Shown here: positions 8,510-18,984 of the stretch, one piece after another
How the letters are laid out: every line of letters starts with the position of its first letter
How positions within the stretch are numbered: position 1 is the first letter of the stretch
DNA from: Burkholderiales bacterium
GTDB taxonomy: Bacteria > Pseudomonadota > Gammaproteobacteria > Burkholderiales > Burkholderiaceae_C
Length of the DNA stretch: 64,000 nucleotides
Direction: 5' to 3'
Assembly: GCA_026954015.1 (NCBI GenBank)
Contig: JAIXLP010000048.1
Coordinates: forward strand, 1 to 64,000
The notes under the pieces: generated by a model
What the model saw: the letters and a program-made list of their open reading frames with translations, nothing else
Told to the model about the DNA's origin: nothing
Databases searched by the model: none
Made by a program: the position numbers and the translations under genes

Positions 8510-9637
8510 TCAGTCCATCACGATGCAGTCGCGCAGGCCCGCGCCGCTGGCGAGGTGGTCGAACCCTTCGTTCACGCGGTCCAGCGTGAACGCCTCGCCC
8601 AACAGCTTGTCCACCGGCAGCTTGCCCGCCTTGTACAGGTCGATGTAGCGCGGAATGTCTACGGCGGGCACGCCCGAGCCGAGGTAGCTGCCGCGGATTT
8701 CCCGCTCCTCGCCGACGAGCTGCGAGATCGGCAGCGCGAACGTGGTCTTGGGGTGCGGCAGGCCCGAGGTGATCGTCATGCCGCCGCGGCGCGTGAGCTT
8801 GTAGGCCGACTCGAACGCCGCGAGCACGCCCGCCGTGTCGTAGCCTATGTCCACGCCGCCGCCCGCGGTTTCGAGCAGCTCGGCGTCGGAAGCCACAGCC
8901 CTGGGGTCGATCACGTGCGTCGCGCCCAGGGACCGCGCCAGCTCGCGCTTATGCGCATCGGGCTCCACCGCCACCACGCGCCGCGCACCGGCAGCCAGCG
9001 CCGCGAGCAGCGCGCTCAGGCCCACGCCGCCCAGTCCGACGATGGCAATCGTATCCCCCGTCTTGATGCGCGCACGGTTGATCACCGCGCCCGCCCCGGT
9101 GAGCACGGCGCAGCCGAAGAGCGCCGCCTCGCGATGCGACAGCGGCACCGGCACGCGCACGCACGAGCGCGTGGAGACAACGGCGTATTCGGCAAAGCAC
9201 GAGACGCCCAGATGGTGGTTCAGTGCCTCGGAGCCCGCATGCAATCGCCTGTCGCCCCCCAGCAACGCGCCTTGCGTATTGGCCTTGGCCCCCGGCTCGC
9301 ACAGCGCCGGGCGCCCGGACATGCACGGGGTGCAGCTGCCGCAACTGGGCACGAACACCGTGACCACGTGGTCGCCCACCCGCAGATCGCTCACGCCCGG
9401 CCCGACCTCGACCACCTCGCCCGAAGATTCATGACCCATGGCCAGCGGCATCACGCGCGGGCGGTCGCCGTTGATGACCGAAAGGTCGGAATGGCACAGA
9501 CCCGCCACCTTGATCTTCACGAGCACTTCGCCCGCGCCGGGCGCATCCAGCTCGACGTCTTCCACCTGTACGGGGCGGCTCTGGGCATAGGGCGCTGGCA
9601 GGCCCATCTGCCGCAGCACGGCACAACGCATCTTCAT
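8510..9637 (-). CDS. Zinc-dependent alcohol dehydrogenase
   Basis: Medium-chain dehydrogenase of 375 residues that would oxidise an alcohol with NAD(P)+. A catalytic-zinc cysteine lies in LCHSD, followed by the GHE motif (MGHESSGEVVEVG), the structural zinc cysteines CGSCTPC...LC and the Rossmann glycine motif GLGGVG near residue 195. The start is the ATG at 9637, behind AAGGAG; an upstream in-frame codon at 9691 has no site and would overlap the divergent gene's control region. It is divergent from the semialdehyde dehydrogenase at 9783. The substrate is unknown; aryl or semialdehyde-type alcohols are plausible in this catabolic setting. Confidence 0.87.
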   Translation of the reverse strand: MKMRCAVLRQMGLPAPYAQSRPVQVEDVELDAPGAGEVLVKIKVAGLCHSDLSVINGDRPRVMPLAMGHESSGEVVEVGPGVSDLRVGDHVVTVFVPSCGSCTPCMSGRPALCEPGAKANTQGALLGGDRRLHAGSEALNHHLGVSCFAEYAVVSTRSCVRVPVPLSHREAALFGCAVLTGAGAVINRARIKTGDTIAIVGLGGVGLSALLAALAAGARRVVAVEPDAHKRELARSLGATHVIDPRAVASDAELLETAGGGVDIGYDTAGVLAAFESAYKLTRRGGMTITSGLPHPKTTFALPISQLVGEEREIRGSYLGSGVPAVDIPRYIDLYKAGKLPVDKLLGEAFTLDRVNEGFDHLASGAGLRDCIVMD

Positions 9638-9782
9638 CGACAGTCTCCTTTTGATCCGCGATTGTTTGCCGCATGAAGCTGCGCAAACCATCGCAACGCA
9701 CTACATTTACCACCAAGTATGCACGCCCATGCTGACCACGGCAGACGCGCATCCGACGCCTCATGCAGACAGGAGATACCCG

Positions 9783-11255
9783 ATGGACACACACACCTCC
9801 CCCCTCGCCCAGCTGGCCGACCCAAGCCTCCTGGTAACCGACGCCCTCGTCAACGGCCGCTGGCTCAAGGGCAAGCAGCGCTTTGACGTGAGCGATCCAG
9901 CCACGGGCCTGAAGCTCGCCGACGTGGCCGACCTCGGCGCGAAGGAAACGAAGGCCGCGATCGATGCGGCCAACGCCGCCTGGGGGCCGTGGCGTGCCAA
10001 GACCGCGAAGGAGCGCTTTTCCATCCTGATGCAATGGTACGAGCTGCTGATGGCCAACAAGGAAGACTTGGCGCGCCTGATGACGGCCGAGCAGGGCAAG
10101 CCCCTGGCCGAGGCCCGCGGCGAAGTGGCCTACGGCGCGAGCTTCGTGCAGTGGTTTGCCGAGGAGGCCAAACGCGTGAATGGCCAGACGCTCGCCACCT
10201 ACGACGGTAACAAGCGCTATGCCGTGCTCAAGCAGCCGATCGGCGTGTGCGCGGCCATCACGCCCTGGAATTTCCCGCTCGCGATGATCACGCGCAAGGT
10301 GGCCCCGGCGCTCGCCGCGGGCTGCACCGTGGTCATCAAGCCAGCGGAGCTCACGCCGCTCACGGCGCTCGCCGCGGCCGAGCTCGCGCAGCGCGCGGGC
10401 TTTCCCGCCGGGGTCATCAATGTAGTGACAGGCGTGGACGCACCGGCGATCGGGGGGGCGCTGTGCGAGAGCGACGTGGTGCGCCACCTGTCGTTCACCG
10501 GCTCCACCGAAGTCGGGCGCATCCTGATGGCGCAGTGCGCGCCCACGGTGAAGAAGCTTGCGCTGGAACTTGGCGGCAATGCGCCGTTCATCGTGTTCGA
10601 CGACGCCGACCTCGATTCGGCGGTGGAAGGCGCGCTCGCGAGCAAGTACCGCAATGCCGGGCAGACCTGCGTGTGCGCGAACCGCCTCTACGTGCAGGAC
10701 GGCGTCTACGAGGTGTTCGTGAAGAAGCTCGCCGCCAGGGTCAAGACCATGAAAGTAGGCAACGGCTTCGATGAAGGCGTGACGGTGGGCCCCCTGATCG
10801 AACCGGCGGCGTTGACCAAGGTGGACAAGCACGTGAAGGACGCCTTGCGCAAGGGTGGCCGGGTGCTCACCGGCGGCGGCAAGCTCAAGGGGCAGTTCTA
10901 CGAACCGACGGTGATCGCGGACGCCACGAACAAGATGCTCGTGGCGCGCGAGGAGACGTTCGGGCCGGTGGCGCCGGTGTTCCGCTTCAAGACCGAGCAG
11001 GAGGCGATCGACGCGGCCAACGCGACCGAGTTCGGCCTGGCAAGCTACTTCTACGCGCGCGACATCGGGCGCATCACGCGCGTGTCCGAAGGGCTGGAAT
11101 ACGGCATGGTGGGCATCAACACCGGCCTCATCTCCACCGAGCACGTGCCGTTCGGCGGCGTCAAGCAGTCGGGGCTGGGGCGCGAGGGCTCCTCGCATGG
11201 CATCGAGGAGTACCTGGAAATGAAGTACCTGTGCATTGCCGACGTGACGCGATAG
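9783..11255 (+). CDS. gabD: NAD(P)-dependent succinate-semialdehyde dehydrogenase
   Basis: Aldehyde dehydrogenase of 490 residues. The catalytic Glu is in ELGGNAPF and the nucleophilic Cys in GQTCVCANR. The N-terminal wording ([10 protein letters not shown]...DVSDPATG) and the C-terminal [15 protein letters not shown]...EYLEMKYLC fit the GabD subfamily. The ATG at 9783 follows AGGAGATACCCG. The expected reaction is oxidation of succinic semialdehyde to succinate. This suits the nearby hpa cluster, because HpaI cleavage releases pyruvate and succinic semialdehyde. It ends three bases before the convergent gene that follows. Confidence 0.9.
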   Translation: MDTHTSPLAQLADPSLLVTDALVNGRWLKGKQRFDVSDPATGLKLADVADLGAKETKAAIDAANAAWGPWRAKTAKERFSILMQWYELLMANKEDLARLMTAEQGKPLAEARGEVAYGASFVQWFAEEAKRVNGQTLATYDGNKRYAVLKQPIGVCAAITPWNFPLAMITRKVAPALAAGCTVVIKPAELTPLTALAAAELAQRAGFPAGVINVVTGVDAPAIGGALCESDVVRHLSFTGSTEVGRILMAQCAPTVKKLALELGGNAPFIVFDDADLDSAVEGALASKYRNAGQTCVCANRLYVQDGVYEVFVKKLAARVKTMKVGNGFDEGVTVGPLIEPAALTKVDKHVKDALRKGGRVLTGGGKLKGQFYEPTVIADATNKMLVAREETFGPVAPVFRFKTEQEAIDAANATEFGLASYFYARDIGRITRVSEGLEYGMVGINTGLISTEHVPFGGVKQSGLGREGSSHGIEEYLEMKYLCIADVTR

Positions 11256-11258
11256 GCA

Positions 11259-12065
<807 letters not shown>

Positions 12066-12117
12066 GTGCGTCCTTGCAGGGAAGCGGCATCGTAACCGCC
12101 GCGAGGCACGTGGCCGG

Positions 12118-13023
12118 TCACCGCCTGCGCACGCCGAGCCACACCACGGCGCCCACGACGATGAGCGCTCCCAGCACCTGCACCGGCGCGATCGCCTGCC
12201 CCAGGATGAACCACGCGAGCACGAGCGCGAACACCGGCTCGACGTTCATGATGGCGGTATTGCCCACCACCCCGAGGCGCGGCAGCACCGTGAGCAAAAC
12301 GGTGATACCCGTGCCGTAGAGCAGCGTGAGCAGCGCCAGGCCCCACCAGCCCGCCGGTGACGCGGGCCAGTGAAAACCGCCGCGCGACGCCACCACGAGC
12401 AGCGCCACGATGCCCGCGACCGCCATGCTCACGCAGGTACGCACGCGGCCATCGACATCCCCCGCGCCGTGCTGCGTGAGCACCAGCGCCAGACTGAAGA
12501 TGAGCGAAGCCGCGATCGCAAACGCCACCCCAGCGCCTATGCGTTGCCACTGGCCGCTCACGCCCAGGCCGGAGCTGGCGCCCAGCACGTCGAGCGCAAG
12601 CGCCAGGCCCACGAGCAGCACCGCCATCGCCACGACCAGTCGCCGCTCCAGCGGCTGGCGCAACAGCACGCGCGCCCACAGCGCCGTGCACAGCGGATAG
12701 GTGTTGAACGCCAGCAGCGCGAGCGCCACCGGCAGGCGCGCTACCGCCGAATACAGCCAGATGCTCTGCACGCCGATCAACAGGCCGATGGCGAGCAGCG
12801 CACCCCACTGGCGCCGGTTCAAGCGCAACGAGACCCCCTGCACGAAGAGCAGCAGCGCCGTGGCCGCGCCCGTCACGCCGCTGCGCACGGCCACGGCGGT
12901 CGTCACGTCCGCGCCGCTGTCGAACGCGAGCCGCGCCGCGACGTGGTTGGCGCCCATCATCAGCGCGACCAGCACCAGCGTGGCAAACGCCAGGCCGCTC
13001 AGCGCGCGGGGCGTCGTGCCCAT
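12118..13023 (-). CDS. EamA/DMT-family transporter
   Basis: Integral membrane protein of 301 residues with about ten predicted helices in two similar halves (the second starting near [22 protein letters not shown]), the architecture of EamA drug/metabolite exporters such as RhaT/YedA relatives. Inner membrane location and efflux of a small metabolite are inferred from the family. The substrate is unknown. The gene follows the ketopantoate-reductase-like gene by 9 bases on the same strand and may be cotranscribed as the tail of the catabolic cluster. Confidence 0.83.
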   Translation of the reverse strand: MGTTPRALSGLAFATLVLVALMMGANHVAARLAFDSGADVTTAVAVRSGVTGAATALLLFVQGVSLRLNRRQWGALLAIGLLIGVQSIWLYSAVARLPVALALLAFNTYPLCTALWARVLLRQPLERRLVVAMAVLLVGLALALDVLGASSGLGVSGQWQRIGAGVAFAIAASLIFSLALVLTQHGAGDVDGRVRTCVSMAVAGIVALLVVASRGGFHWPASPAGWWGLALLTLLYGTGITVLLTVLPRLGVVGNTAIMNVEPVFALVLAWFILGQAIAPVQVLGALIVVGAVVWLGVRRR

Positions 13024-13032
13024 GACGTGATA

Positions 13033-14043
13033 TCAGCGCGGATACAGGCCGTGGGTGCGCGCATGCAGACGGGCGAGACCCAGCAGCGCGTCGGTGTACG
13101 GCGTGGCCACCCCGGTGAGCTGCCCGAGCTCGCGCACCGACGCGACGAGCGCGTCAAGCTCGATCGCCCGGCCCGCGCGCGCGTCCTGCAACATCGATGG
13201 CGTGAAGTCGCCGAGCTTGCGCGTGATGCGGTCACGGTCTTCGGGCGCATCGGCGATGGGCACGCCAATGCACGCGCCGATCTCGCGCGCCTCGAGCATC
13301 ACGCGGTGCGCAAAACCCGTGACCAGCGCATCGTCGAGCACCGGCGTCGCGGTCGCGCCGGTGAGCGCGCAGATCGGGTTCATCGTCATGTTGCCCCAGA
13401 GCTTGTACCAGATGTCCTTCTGGATCTGCGGCGAGAGCGTGGCCACGAAGCCCGCGCGCTGCAGCAGCTCGCGCAGCGCCTGCGCGCGCTCACTCGCCGT
13501 GCCGGACGGTTCGCCGATGATGAGCTCGTTGCCGAAACGGTGGTGGATCACGCCCGGCGCATCCACCGAGCAACTCGCGTGCACCACGCCGCCGATCACG
13601 TGCCGCAGCGCTATGCCGCGCTCGATCGCCTGGTCCGGATCGACGCTGCGCAGGCGCTGGCCCAGCACCGCGCCGCCAAACCCTTGCAGAAACCACCATG
13701 GCACCCCGTTCATCGCGGTCAGAACCACGGTGTGCGGCGCCAGCAGCGGCGCGACGCGCGCCGCCACGCCCGCAAGCGCGGGCGCCTTGACGGCGATGAT
13801 CACGAGGTCTTGCGCGCCAAGCGCGGCCGGGTCGTCGCTCGCGTGCACGGTGCAGCGTGTCTCCTGCTCGACGCCCGCGCCGTCCTGCTCCAGCAGGCGC
13901 AGGCCCTCGGTCTGCAGCGCGCGCAGCGTCGCGCCCCGGGCAACCGCCGTCAGCGCTACGCCGGGAAGCCGTGCAAGGCGCGCGCCCATCCAGCCACCGA
14001 TCGCCCCCACACCGTAAATGCAGATTTTCTGGAACATGGCCAT
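13033..14043 (-). CDS. Ketopantoate reductase (PanE/ApbA)-like oxidoreductase
   Basis: A 336-residue NADPH-dependent reductase of the 2-dehydropantoate 2-reductase family. The N-terminal Rossmann motif is IYGVGAIGGWMGARLA, and the catalytic-region lysine and family motif occur in DIWYKLWGNMTMNPICALTG. Family enzymes reduce 2-oxoacids to 2-hydroxyacids. The position directly behind a ThDP enzyme (start ATG overlapping its stop as ATGA) suggests that the true substrate here may be a 2-oxoacid of the local pathway rather than ketopantoate. An alternative ATG at 14037 would shorten the protein by two residues. Confidence 0.82.
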   Translation of the reverse strand: MAMFQKICIYGVGAIGGWMGARLARLPGVALTAVARGATLRALQTEGLRLLEQDGAGVEQETRCTVHASDDPAALGAQDLVIIAVKAPALAGVAARVAPLLAPHTVVLTAMNGVPWWFLQGFGGAVLGQRLRSVDPDQAIERGIALRHVIGGVVHASCSVDAPGVIHHRFGNELIIGEPSGTASERAQALRELLQRAGFVATLSPQIQKDIWYKLWGNMTMNPICALTGATATPVLDDALVTGFAHRVMLEAREIGACIGVPIADAPEDRDRITRKLGDFTPSMLQDARAGRAIELDALVASVRELGQLTGVATPYTDALLGLARLHARTHGLYPR

Positions 14044-15680
14044 CAGAAGGTGCGGGGCATGGTTTTCGGGTCGAGCTTGATGTCCACGAGTATCGGGCCT
14101 TTGCGCGAGCGTCGCTGGATGAAATCCTTCATGCCGGCCAGATCGGCGCGCGCATGCACCGTGTAGCCCTGCCCGCCCATCGCGCGCGCCACCTCGGCGA
14201 ATTCGGGCCAGTCGAACAGCGCCAGCGCCGGGTCGAGATCGTGGTCGGTGAAATGCAGGTACTCGGCGCCGTAGCCGCCGTCGTTGCAGACGACGACGAT
14301 CAGGTCGAGCTGCTCGCGCACCGCGGTGTGAAAGTCGGTGAGGCCGCCGAGCATGAAGCCGCCATCGCCGACGACCGCGATCGTGGGAATGTCCCGCGCC
14401 GCGCAGGCGCCGCCCAGCGCATAGCCTATGCCGGTGCCGATCGCGCCAAACAGGTTGCCGGGCATGAAGTAGCGCGGGCCGGTCACATGCATGAGCTGCC
14501 AGGGCTGGCGCATGAAGCGGCCGCCGTCGGTGGCGAGCACGCGCTTTTCCTCGACCGTCTGCTCGACCACCGCCAGCGCTTCCTGCACCGACGGCTTGGC
14601 CTGCGGGTCGGCGCCTTCGGGCGGCGCATAGGGGGCCTGCATGGCCGCCACCGCGTCCTTGACCACGTCCTCGGAAGCAAAGCCCGAGGGGGCGATTTCG
14701 GCCTCGTCGAGCCAGTGGATCACGCGCTCGGCCACCGCGGCCATGCCGCCCAGCACCGTGGCGTCGGCGATGCCGTGCTGGCCTATCGGCGCCTCGTCGC
14801 CCAGCACCATGACGATGCGCTTCTTGTCGAAGAACGCGCCGTGGCCCGAGGTGAAGAAGTTCAGGCTCGCGCCGAACGCGACGATGCAGTCGCTGACCGT
14901 GATCGCGTCCATCGCCTCCATGCGCCCCGAGATGCCGAGCACGCCGAGGTAGCGCGGATTGCCCCGGTACAGGTCCTTGGTGCGCAGCGTGCTCATGATC
15001 GGCGCGTCGAGCCGCTCGGCCAGCTTGAGCACCTGCGCCGCCTCGTCGCTCGCGACCACGCCGTAACCGGCGATCACGATGGGCCGCTTGGCGCTTGCGA
15101 CGATGCCGATCGCGGCGTCGAGCTCGGGGCTGTCGAGCGCCTGCGTGTGCCGGCGCAGGTACTGCGGGCGCGGCGGGTGGTAGTCGCCGATGTCCTGCCA
15201 CTGCAGATCGTGGGACGGAAAGTTGAACACGATGGGCCGGCGCTCGGCGTAGGCACGCTGGAAGGCATACACAAGGTCGCGCTGCACGTCCTCCACGCGG
15301 CCGGGTGCCTCGTACCCCGCGCCGGTGGCCATGATGAGCTCGCGGTGGGGAATCTTCTGCGGGTGGTACTTGACCTTGGACAGGCCGTCGCCCGTGATCA
15401 GCACCATGGGGATATGCCCCTTGACTCCTTCCACGAGCGCGGTGAGCGCATTGGTCAGGCCCGGCCCGCAGGTGACCGTGGCCACGCCTATCGTGCCCGA
15501 GACCTGGGCGTAGCCCGAGGCCATGAGCACCGCATTGGCCTCGTTCGTGGCGCTCGTGTATCTGCCGCCCTGCTTCACGAACTTGTCGACGATGAAGAGG
15601 TTGGCGTCGCCAATCACGCCAAACAGTTGATCCACCCCCATGTCGCGCAGCGCGTGCGCGATCACGTCATTCATTTGCAT
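14043..15680 (-). CDS. Thiamine diphosphate-dependent enzyme (acetolactate synthase/decarboxylase-like)
   Basis: A 545-residue three-domain ThDP enzyme. The cofactor-activating Glu is in ATNEANAVLMASGYA near residue 47, and the ThDP/Mg motif GDGGFMLGGLTDF...VVCNDGGYG lies near residue 433. The layout (pyrimidine, central, pyrophosphate domains) is that of acetolactate synthase, benzoylformate decarboxylase and related 2-oxoacid decarboxylases; motifs alone do not decide which. No small regulatory subunit is adjacent, which argues against biosynthetic IlvB. It sits between a class II aldolase-like gene and a 2-oxoacid reductase-like gene downstream of the hpa genes, so a role in aromatic or side-chain 2-oxoacid breakdown is a reasonable guess. 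Confidence 0.8.
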   Translation of the reverse strand: MQMNDVIAHALRDMGVDQLFGVIGDANLFIVDKFVKQGGRYTSATNEANAVLMASGYAQVSGTIGVATVTCGPGLTNALTALVEGVKGHIPMVLITGDGLSKVKYHPQKIPHRELIMATGAGYEAPGRVEDVQRDLVYAFQRAYAERRPIVFNFPSHDLQWQDIGDYHPPRPQYLRRHTQALDSPELDAAIGIVASAKRPIVIAGYGVVASDEAAQVLKLAERLDAPIMSTLRTKDLYRGNPRYLGVLGISGRMEAMDAITVSDCIVAFGASLNFFTSGHGAFFDKKRIVMVLGDEAPIGQHGIADATVLGGMAAVAERVIHWLDEAEIAPSGFASEDVVKDAVAAMQAPYAPPEGADPQAKPSVQEALAVVEQTVEEKRVLATDGGRFMRQPWQLMHVTGPRYFMPGNLFGAIGTGIGYALGGACAARDIPTIAVVGDGGFMLGGLTDFHTAVREQLDLIVVVCNDGGYGAEYLHFTDHDLDPALALFDWPEFAEVARAMGGQGYTVHARADLAGMKDFIQRRSRKGPILVDIKLDPKTMPRTF

Positions 15681-15729
15681 CGGATACGCCCTTCAGGTTC
15701 CGGGAGATTGTGGTGAGCGCCCACGCGGC

Positions 15730-16491
15730 TCAATGCCGGTAGCTTGCGTCGGTGCGGTCCAACTGCCGCACCAGCGCGTCGAAGACGTCCTGCCCCGCGC
15801 CGCGGCGCGGGTCGAACTGGAACGAGTCGCGCGTGCACTGCGCGGCGATGGCCTCGGGCACCGGCAATGGCGCGCCCATGCTCTGCGTCGCCAGCTGGAT
15901 CTCGCAGGCACGCTGCAGCGTCCAGAGCACGGCAAACGCCTGCGGCAGCGTCTCGCCCCACGCCAGCAACCCGTGGTTGCGCAGGATCACCGCCTTGCGT
16001 CCGGCGATGCTGGCCACCACGCGCGGCCCTTCGTTCGGGCGGATGGTGATCCCCTCGAAGTCGTGGTAGGCCACCATGCCGTGCAGCTGCGCGCTGTAGA
16101 AATTGCTTTGCGACAAGCCGCTCGCAAGCGACGCGACCGCCACGCCTGCCGTCGTGTGCGTGTGCATCACGCAGTGCGCACCCGGCACGCCGTCATGGAT
16201 GCAGCCGTGCAGCACGTAGCCCGCGGGGTTGATCGGGTAGTCGGACGCGCTCAGGACTTCGCCAGCGAGGTTGATCTTGACCAGGTTGCTCGCCGTCACC
16301 TCGCTGTAGTGCAGGCCGAAGGGGTTGATGAGGAAGTGCTTTTCCCCGCCCGTGGCGCTTTCGGGCACGCGCAGCGTGATGTGGTTGTAGATCATCTCGG
16401 TCCAGCCCAGCATCGCGAACACGCGGTAGCAGGCGGCTAGTTGCACGCGCGCGGCACGCTCATCGGGATGGCAGTCGGCCAACGTGATCAT
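15730..16491 (-). CDS. Class II aldolase/adducin-family protein
   Basis: A 253-residue protein of the class II aldolase/adducin fold (relatives: fuculose-1-phosphate aldolase, 3-oxo-tetronate 4-phosphate decarboxylase). Metal-binding histidines are visible in CVMHTHTTAGV near residue 110 and RNHGLLAWG near residue 173. The sugar-enzyme acidic residue is not obvious, so a non-sugar aldolase or decarboxylase of the adducin-like subgroup is possible. It begins 13 bases after the yghU-like gene and lies 50 bases before the ThDP enzyme, so it is probably in the same transcript. Confidence 0.8.
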   Translation of the reverse strand: MITLADCHPDERAARVQLAACYRVFAMLGWTEMIYNHITLRVPESATGGEKHFLINPFGLHYSEVTASNLVKINLAGEVLSASDYPINPAGYVLHGCIHDGVPGAHCVMHTHTTAGVAVASLASGLSQSNFYSAQLHGMVAYHDFEGITIRPNEGPRVVASIAGRKAVILRNHGLLAWGETLPQAFAVLWTLQRACEIQLATQSMGAPLPVPEAIAAQCTRDSFQFDPRRGAGQDVFDALVRQLDRTDASYRH

Positions 16492-16503
16492 GCAGAACCT
16501 CTT

Positions 16504-17337
16504 TCAGGCCAGGCCGTCGAAATCGCTCGCGGCGTGGCGCTCGCGCAGACCCTGGTTGCGCCGGTTCACGAGCCGCCCGCGCCGCACCGCCGGGCGCGCG
16601 GCGAGCTGCTGCTGCCAGCGCAGCACGTTGCGGTACGAGGTCACGTCGAGGAATTCGGCGGCGCCGTAGGCTTCGTTCGTGATCAGCGCGCCATACCACG
16701 GCCAGATCGCCATGTCGGCGATCGTGTACTCCGCCCCCGCGATGTACTCGTGCGCCGCGAGCTGCCGGTCCAGCAGGTCGAGCTGGCGCTTGACTTCCAT
16801 CGTGAAGCGGTCGATCGGGTACTGCTGCTTCTCGCTCGCGTAGGCGTAGAAGTGGCCAAAGCCACCGCCCAGGTAGGGCGCGGCGCCGACCTGCCAGAAC
16901 AGCCACGACAGGCAGGTCGCCCGCCCCTCGGGCGTCTGCGGAATGAAGGCGCCGAACTTTTCCGCAAGGTGCAGCAGGATGGCGCCCGATTCGAACAGGC
17001 GGATTTCCGGTGTCGCGCTGCGGTCGACCAGCGCCGGAATCTTGGAATTGGGGTTGACCGCGACGAAACCGCTCCCGAACTGGTCGCCCTCGTTGATGTC
17101 GATCAGCCAGGCGTCGTATTCGGCGCCAACGGTGCCCTGCTGCAGCAGCTCCTCGAGCAGGATCGTCACCTTCTGGCCGTTGGGGGTGGCAAGCGAGTAG
17201 AGCTGAAGCGGGTGCCGGCCCACGGGCAGTTCGCGCTCGAAGCGCGCGCCGGCCGTCGGGCGGTTGATGCTGGCGAATTTGTTGTCCTGCTTGGGCTCCC
17301 AGTGCCAGACCTTGGGGGGAACGTACTGCGTCGTCAT
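16504..17337 (-). CDS. yghU: YghU-type glutathione S-transferase
   Basis: A 277-residue glutathione-dependent disulfide-bond oxidoreductase/GST of the YghU (Nu-class) type. The thioredoxin-like N-domain carries LYSLATPNGQKVTILLEEL and NPNSKIPAL, then the Ser-containing LFESGAILLHLAEKFG. The helical C-domain carries the AIWPWYG motif seen in YghU. The start ATG at 17337 follows AAGGAG with a 6-base gap; the open frame continues upstream but antisense to hpaI. Intracellular glutathione may be needed to handle reactive ring-cleavage intermediates, but this link is only positional. Confidence 0.86.
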   Translation of the reverse strand: MTTQYVPPKVWHWEPKQDNKFASINRPTAGARFERELPVGRHPLQLYSLATPNGQKVTILLEELLQQGTVGAEYDAWLIDINEGDQFGSGFVAVNPNSKIPALVDRSATPEIRLFESGAILLHLAEKFGAFIPQTPEGRATCLSWLFWQVGAAPYLGGGFGHFYAYASEKQQYPIDRFTMEVKRQLDLLDRQLAAHEYIAGAEYTIADMAIWPWYGALITNEAYGAAEFLDVTSYRNVLRWQQQLAARPAVRRGRLVNRRNQGLRERHAASDFDGLA

Positions 17338-17368
17338 CGTCTGCTCCTTGCGCGTGCGGCGTGCTGCC

Positions 17369-18163
17369 TCACCGCGGCTTGAAATGGTCCGCCAGCGCCG
17401 TGGTCTCGCGCGCCAGCACGTTGGTATCCAGCCCCACGGCCACGAAGCTCGCGCCCCAGTCGAGGTAGCGCTGCGCCATGGCGCGGTCCGCTGCGAGGTT
17501 GCCCGCCGCCTTGCCCGCACGCACGATGCGGCGCGTGGCGTCCTCGATGATCGCGAGCATCTCGGGGTGGCCGGGGCTGCCGCGGTGGCCCATCGAGGCC
17601 GAGAGATCTGCCGGGCCGATGAAGATGCCATCCACGCCATCCACCGCGGCGATGGCCTCGATGTTGCCGATCGCGGTGCGCGTCTCGGCCTGCACGATGA
17701 TGCCGACGCGGTCGTTGGCATCGTGCACATAGCCCTGGTAGCGGCCCCAGCGCGCGGCGCGCCCGCCGGCCATGCCGCGGATGCCCCCCGGCCCGTCACC
17801 GAGCGCCGGGTAGCGCGCCGCGCGTACCACGGCCGCGGCCTGCTCGGGCGTGTCGATCATCGGCACGAGCAGCGTTTGCGCGCCCAGGTCGAGGTACTGC
17901 TTGATCAGCATCTCGCCCACATGCCCGAGGCCCATGGGCACGCGCACCACGGCGTGGGTCTGCGGGTAGGCGGCGATGGTCTGGAGCTGGTGCAGCACGG
18001 TCTCCAGGCTGTGGTAGGTGTGCTCGCCATCAATCAGCAGCCAGTCGAAACCGGCACCCGCGGCGATCTCGGCCACGGTGGTGTTGGGCAGGTTGAGCCA
18101 GAAGCCGATCTGGCGGCGCTGCTCGCGCAGCGCCTGCTTGAAGGTGTTGACAGGGGTTTGCAT
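17369..18163 (-). CDS. hpaI: 4-hydroxy-2-oxoheptane-1,7-dioate aldolase
   Basis: Class II, metal-dependent aldolase (264 residues) that splits 4-hydroxy-2-oxoheptanedioate to pyruvate and succinic semialdehyde, the last step of the homoprotocatechuate meta pathway. The HpcH/HpaI motifs are clear: GFWLNLPNTTVAEIAAGAGF, the catalytic-region IDGEH, VQAETRTA with the metal-ligand Glu, and GPADLSASMG with the metal-ligand Asp. It starts two bases after the hpaH stop. The product would be passed to the gabD-like enzyme at 9.8 kb. Confidence 0.93.
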   Translation of the reverse strand: MQTPVNTFKQALREQRRQIGFWLNLPNTTVAEIAAGAGFDWLLIDGEHTYHSLETVLHQLQTIAAYPQTHAVVRVPMGLGHVGEMLIKQYLDLGAQTLLVPMIDTPEQAAAVVRAARYPALGDGPGGIRGMAGGRAARWGRYQGYVHDANDRVGIIVQAETRTAIGNIEAIAAVDGVDGIFIGPADLSASMGHRGSPGHPEMLAIIEDATRRIVRAGKAAGNLAADRAMAQRYLDWGASFVAVGLDTNVLARETTALADHFKPR

Positions 18164-18165
18164 GG

Positions 18166-18981
18166 TCAGTCGAATTGGAATTGCAGTTGGCCCAGCGGCC
18201 CGTAATCCGCCACGAACACGTCACCCTTGCTGGCCGCCACCGGGCGCGTGAACGAGCCCGCGAGCACGATCTGCCCCGGCAGCAGCGATTCGCCCCAGGG
18301 CGCGAGCTTGTTGGCGAGCCAGGCGATGCCGATGGCCGGGTCGCCCTGCACGCCGGCGGCGAGACCCGTTTCCTCGACCACGCCGTTCTGGCGCAGGATC
18401 GCGCCGACCCACGGACGGTCGATGGTGCGCGCGTCCGCCCGGCCCGCGCCGACGACGATACCGGCGTTGGCGGCGTTGTCGCTGATGGTGTCGTAGACCT
18501 TGCGCATCACCTTGGTGTGGCGGTCGAACTGCTCGATGCGCGCGTCGATGATCTCGATCGCGGGTGTTACATATTCGGTAGCTGCCAGCACTTGCTCGAC
18601 GGTGATTTCCGGGCCTTTCAGCTCGGATTTGAGCACGAAGGCCAGCTCCACCTCGACGCGCGGGGCGATGAAGCGCTCCGTCGGAATCGACAGCACCTGC
18701 CCCGGCGTGCAGGTGTAGAGCATATCGTCGAGCAGCGTGCCGTAGTCGGGCTCGGTGATCTGGCTCGAGAGCTGCATCGCGCGGCTCGTGAGGCCGATCT
18801 TGTGGCCTATGGTGCGCCGCCCCTCGGCCTTGAGCAGCGCAACCCAGGCGCGGCTCACGCGGTAGCCGTCATCGATGGTCATGCCGGGGAAGCGCTTGGA
18901 GAAGTGCTCCACCTGCACGCGCGATTTCTGGCTCGCGTGCAGCTCGGCGGCGAGTTGCGCGATCTGCGCTTCAGTCAGCAT
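18166..18981 (-). CDS. hpaH: 2-oxo-hept-3-ene-1,7-dioate hydratase
   Basis: Hydratase of the MhpD/HpaH family, 271 residues, adding water to 2-oxohept-3-enedioate to give the substrate of HpaI; requires a divalent metal. Family segments seen: [14 protein letters not shown] near residue 60, acidic metal-site region [12 protein letters not shown] near residue 105, and [15 protein letters not shown] near residue 163. It lies between hpaF (3 bases upstream) and hpaI (2 bases downstream). Confidence 0.93.
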   Translation of the reverse strand: MLTEAQIAQLAAELHASQKSRVQVEHFSKRFPGMTIDDGYRVSRAWVALLKAEGRRTIGHKIGLTSRAMQLSSQITEPDYGTLLDDMLYTCTPGQVLSIPTERFIAPRVEVELAFVLKSELKGPEITVEQVLAATEYVTPAIEIIDARIEQFDRHTKVMRKVYDTISDNAANAGIVVGAGRADARTIDRPWVGAILRQNGVVEETGLAAGVQGDPAIGIAWLANKLAPWGESLLPGQIVLAGSFTRPVAASKGDVFVADYGPLGQLQFQFD

Positions 18982-18984
18982 GGA

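Noticed and set aside
18571..18601. GTAGCTGCCAGCACTTGCTC inside hpaH, similar to the dispersed repeat
   Set aside because: It encodes LAATEYV, which is conserved in HpaH family proteins generally, and lacks the second arm; likely coincidence.
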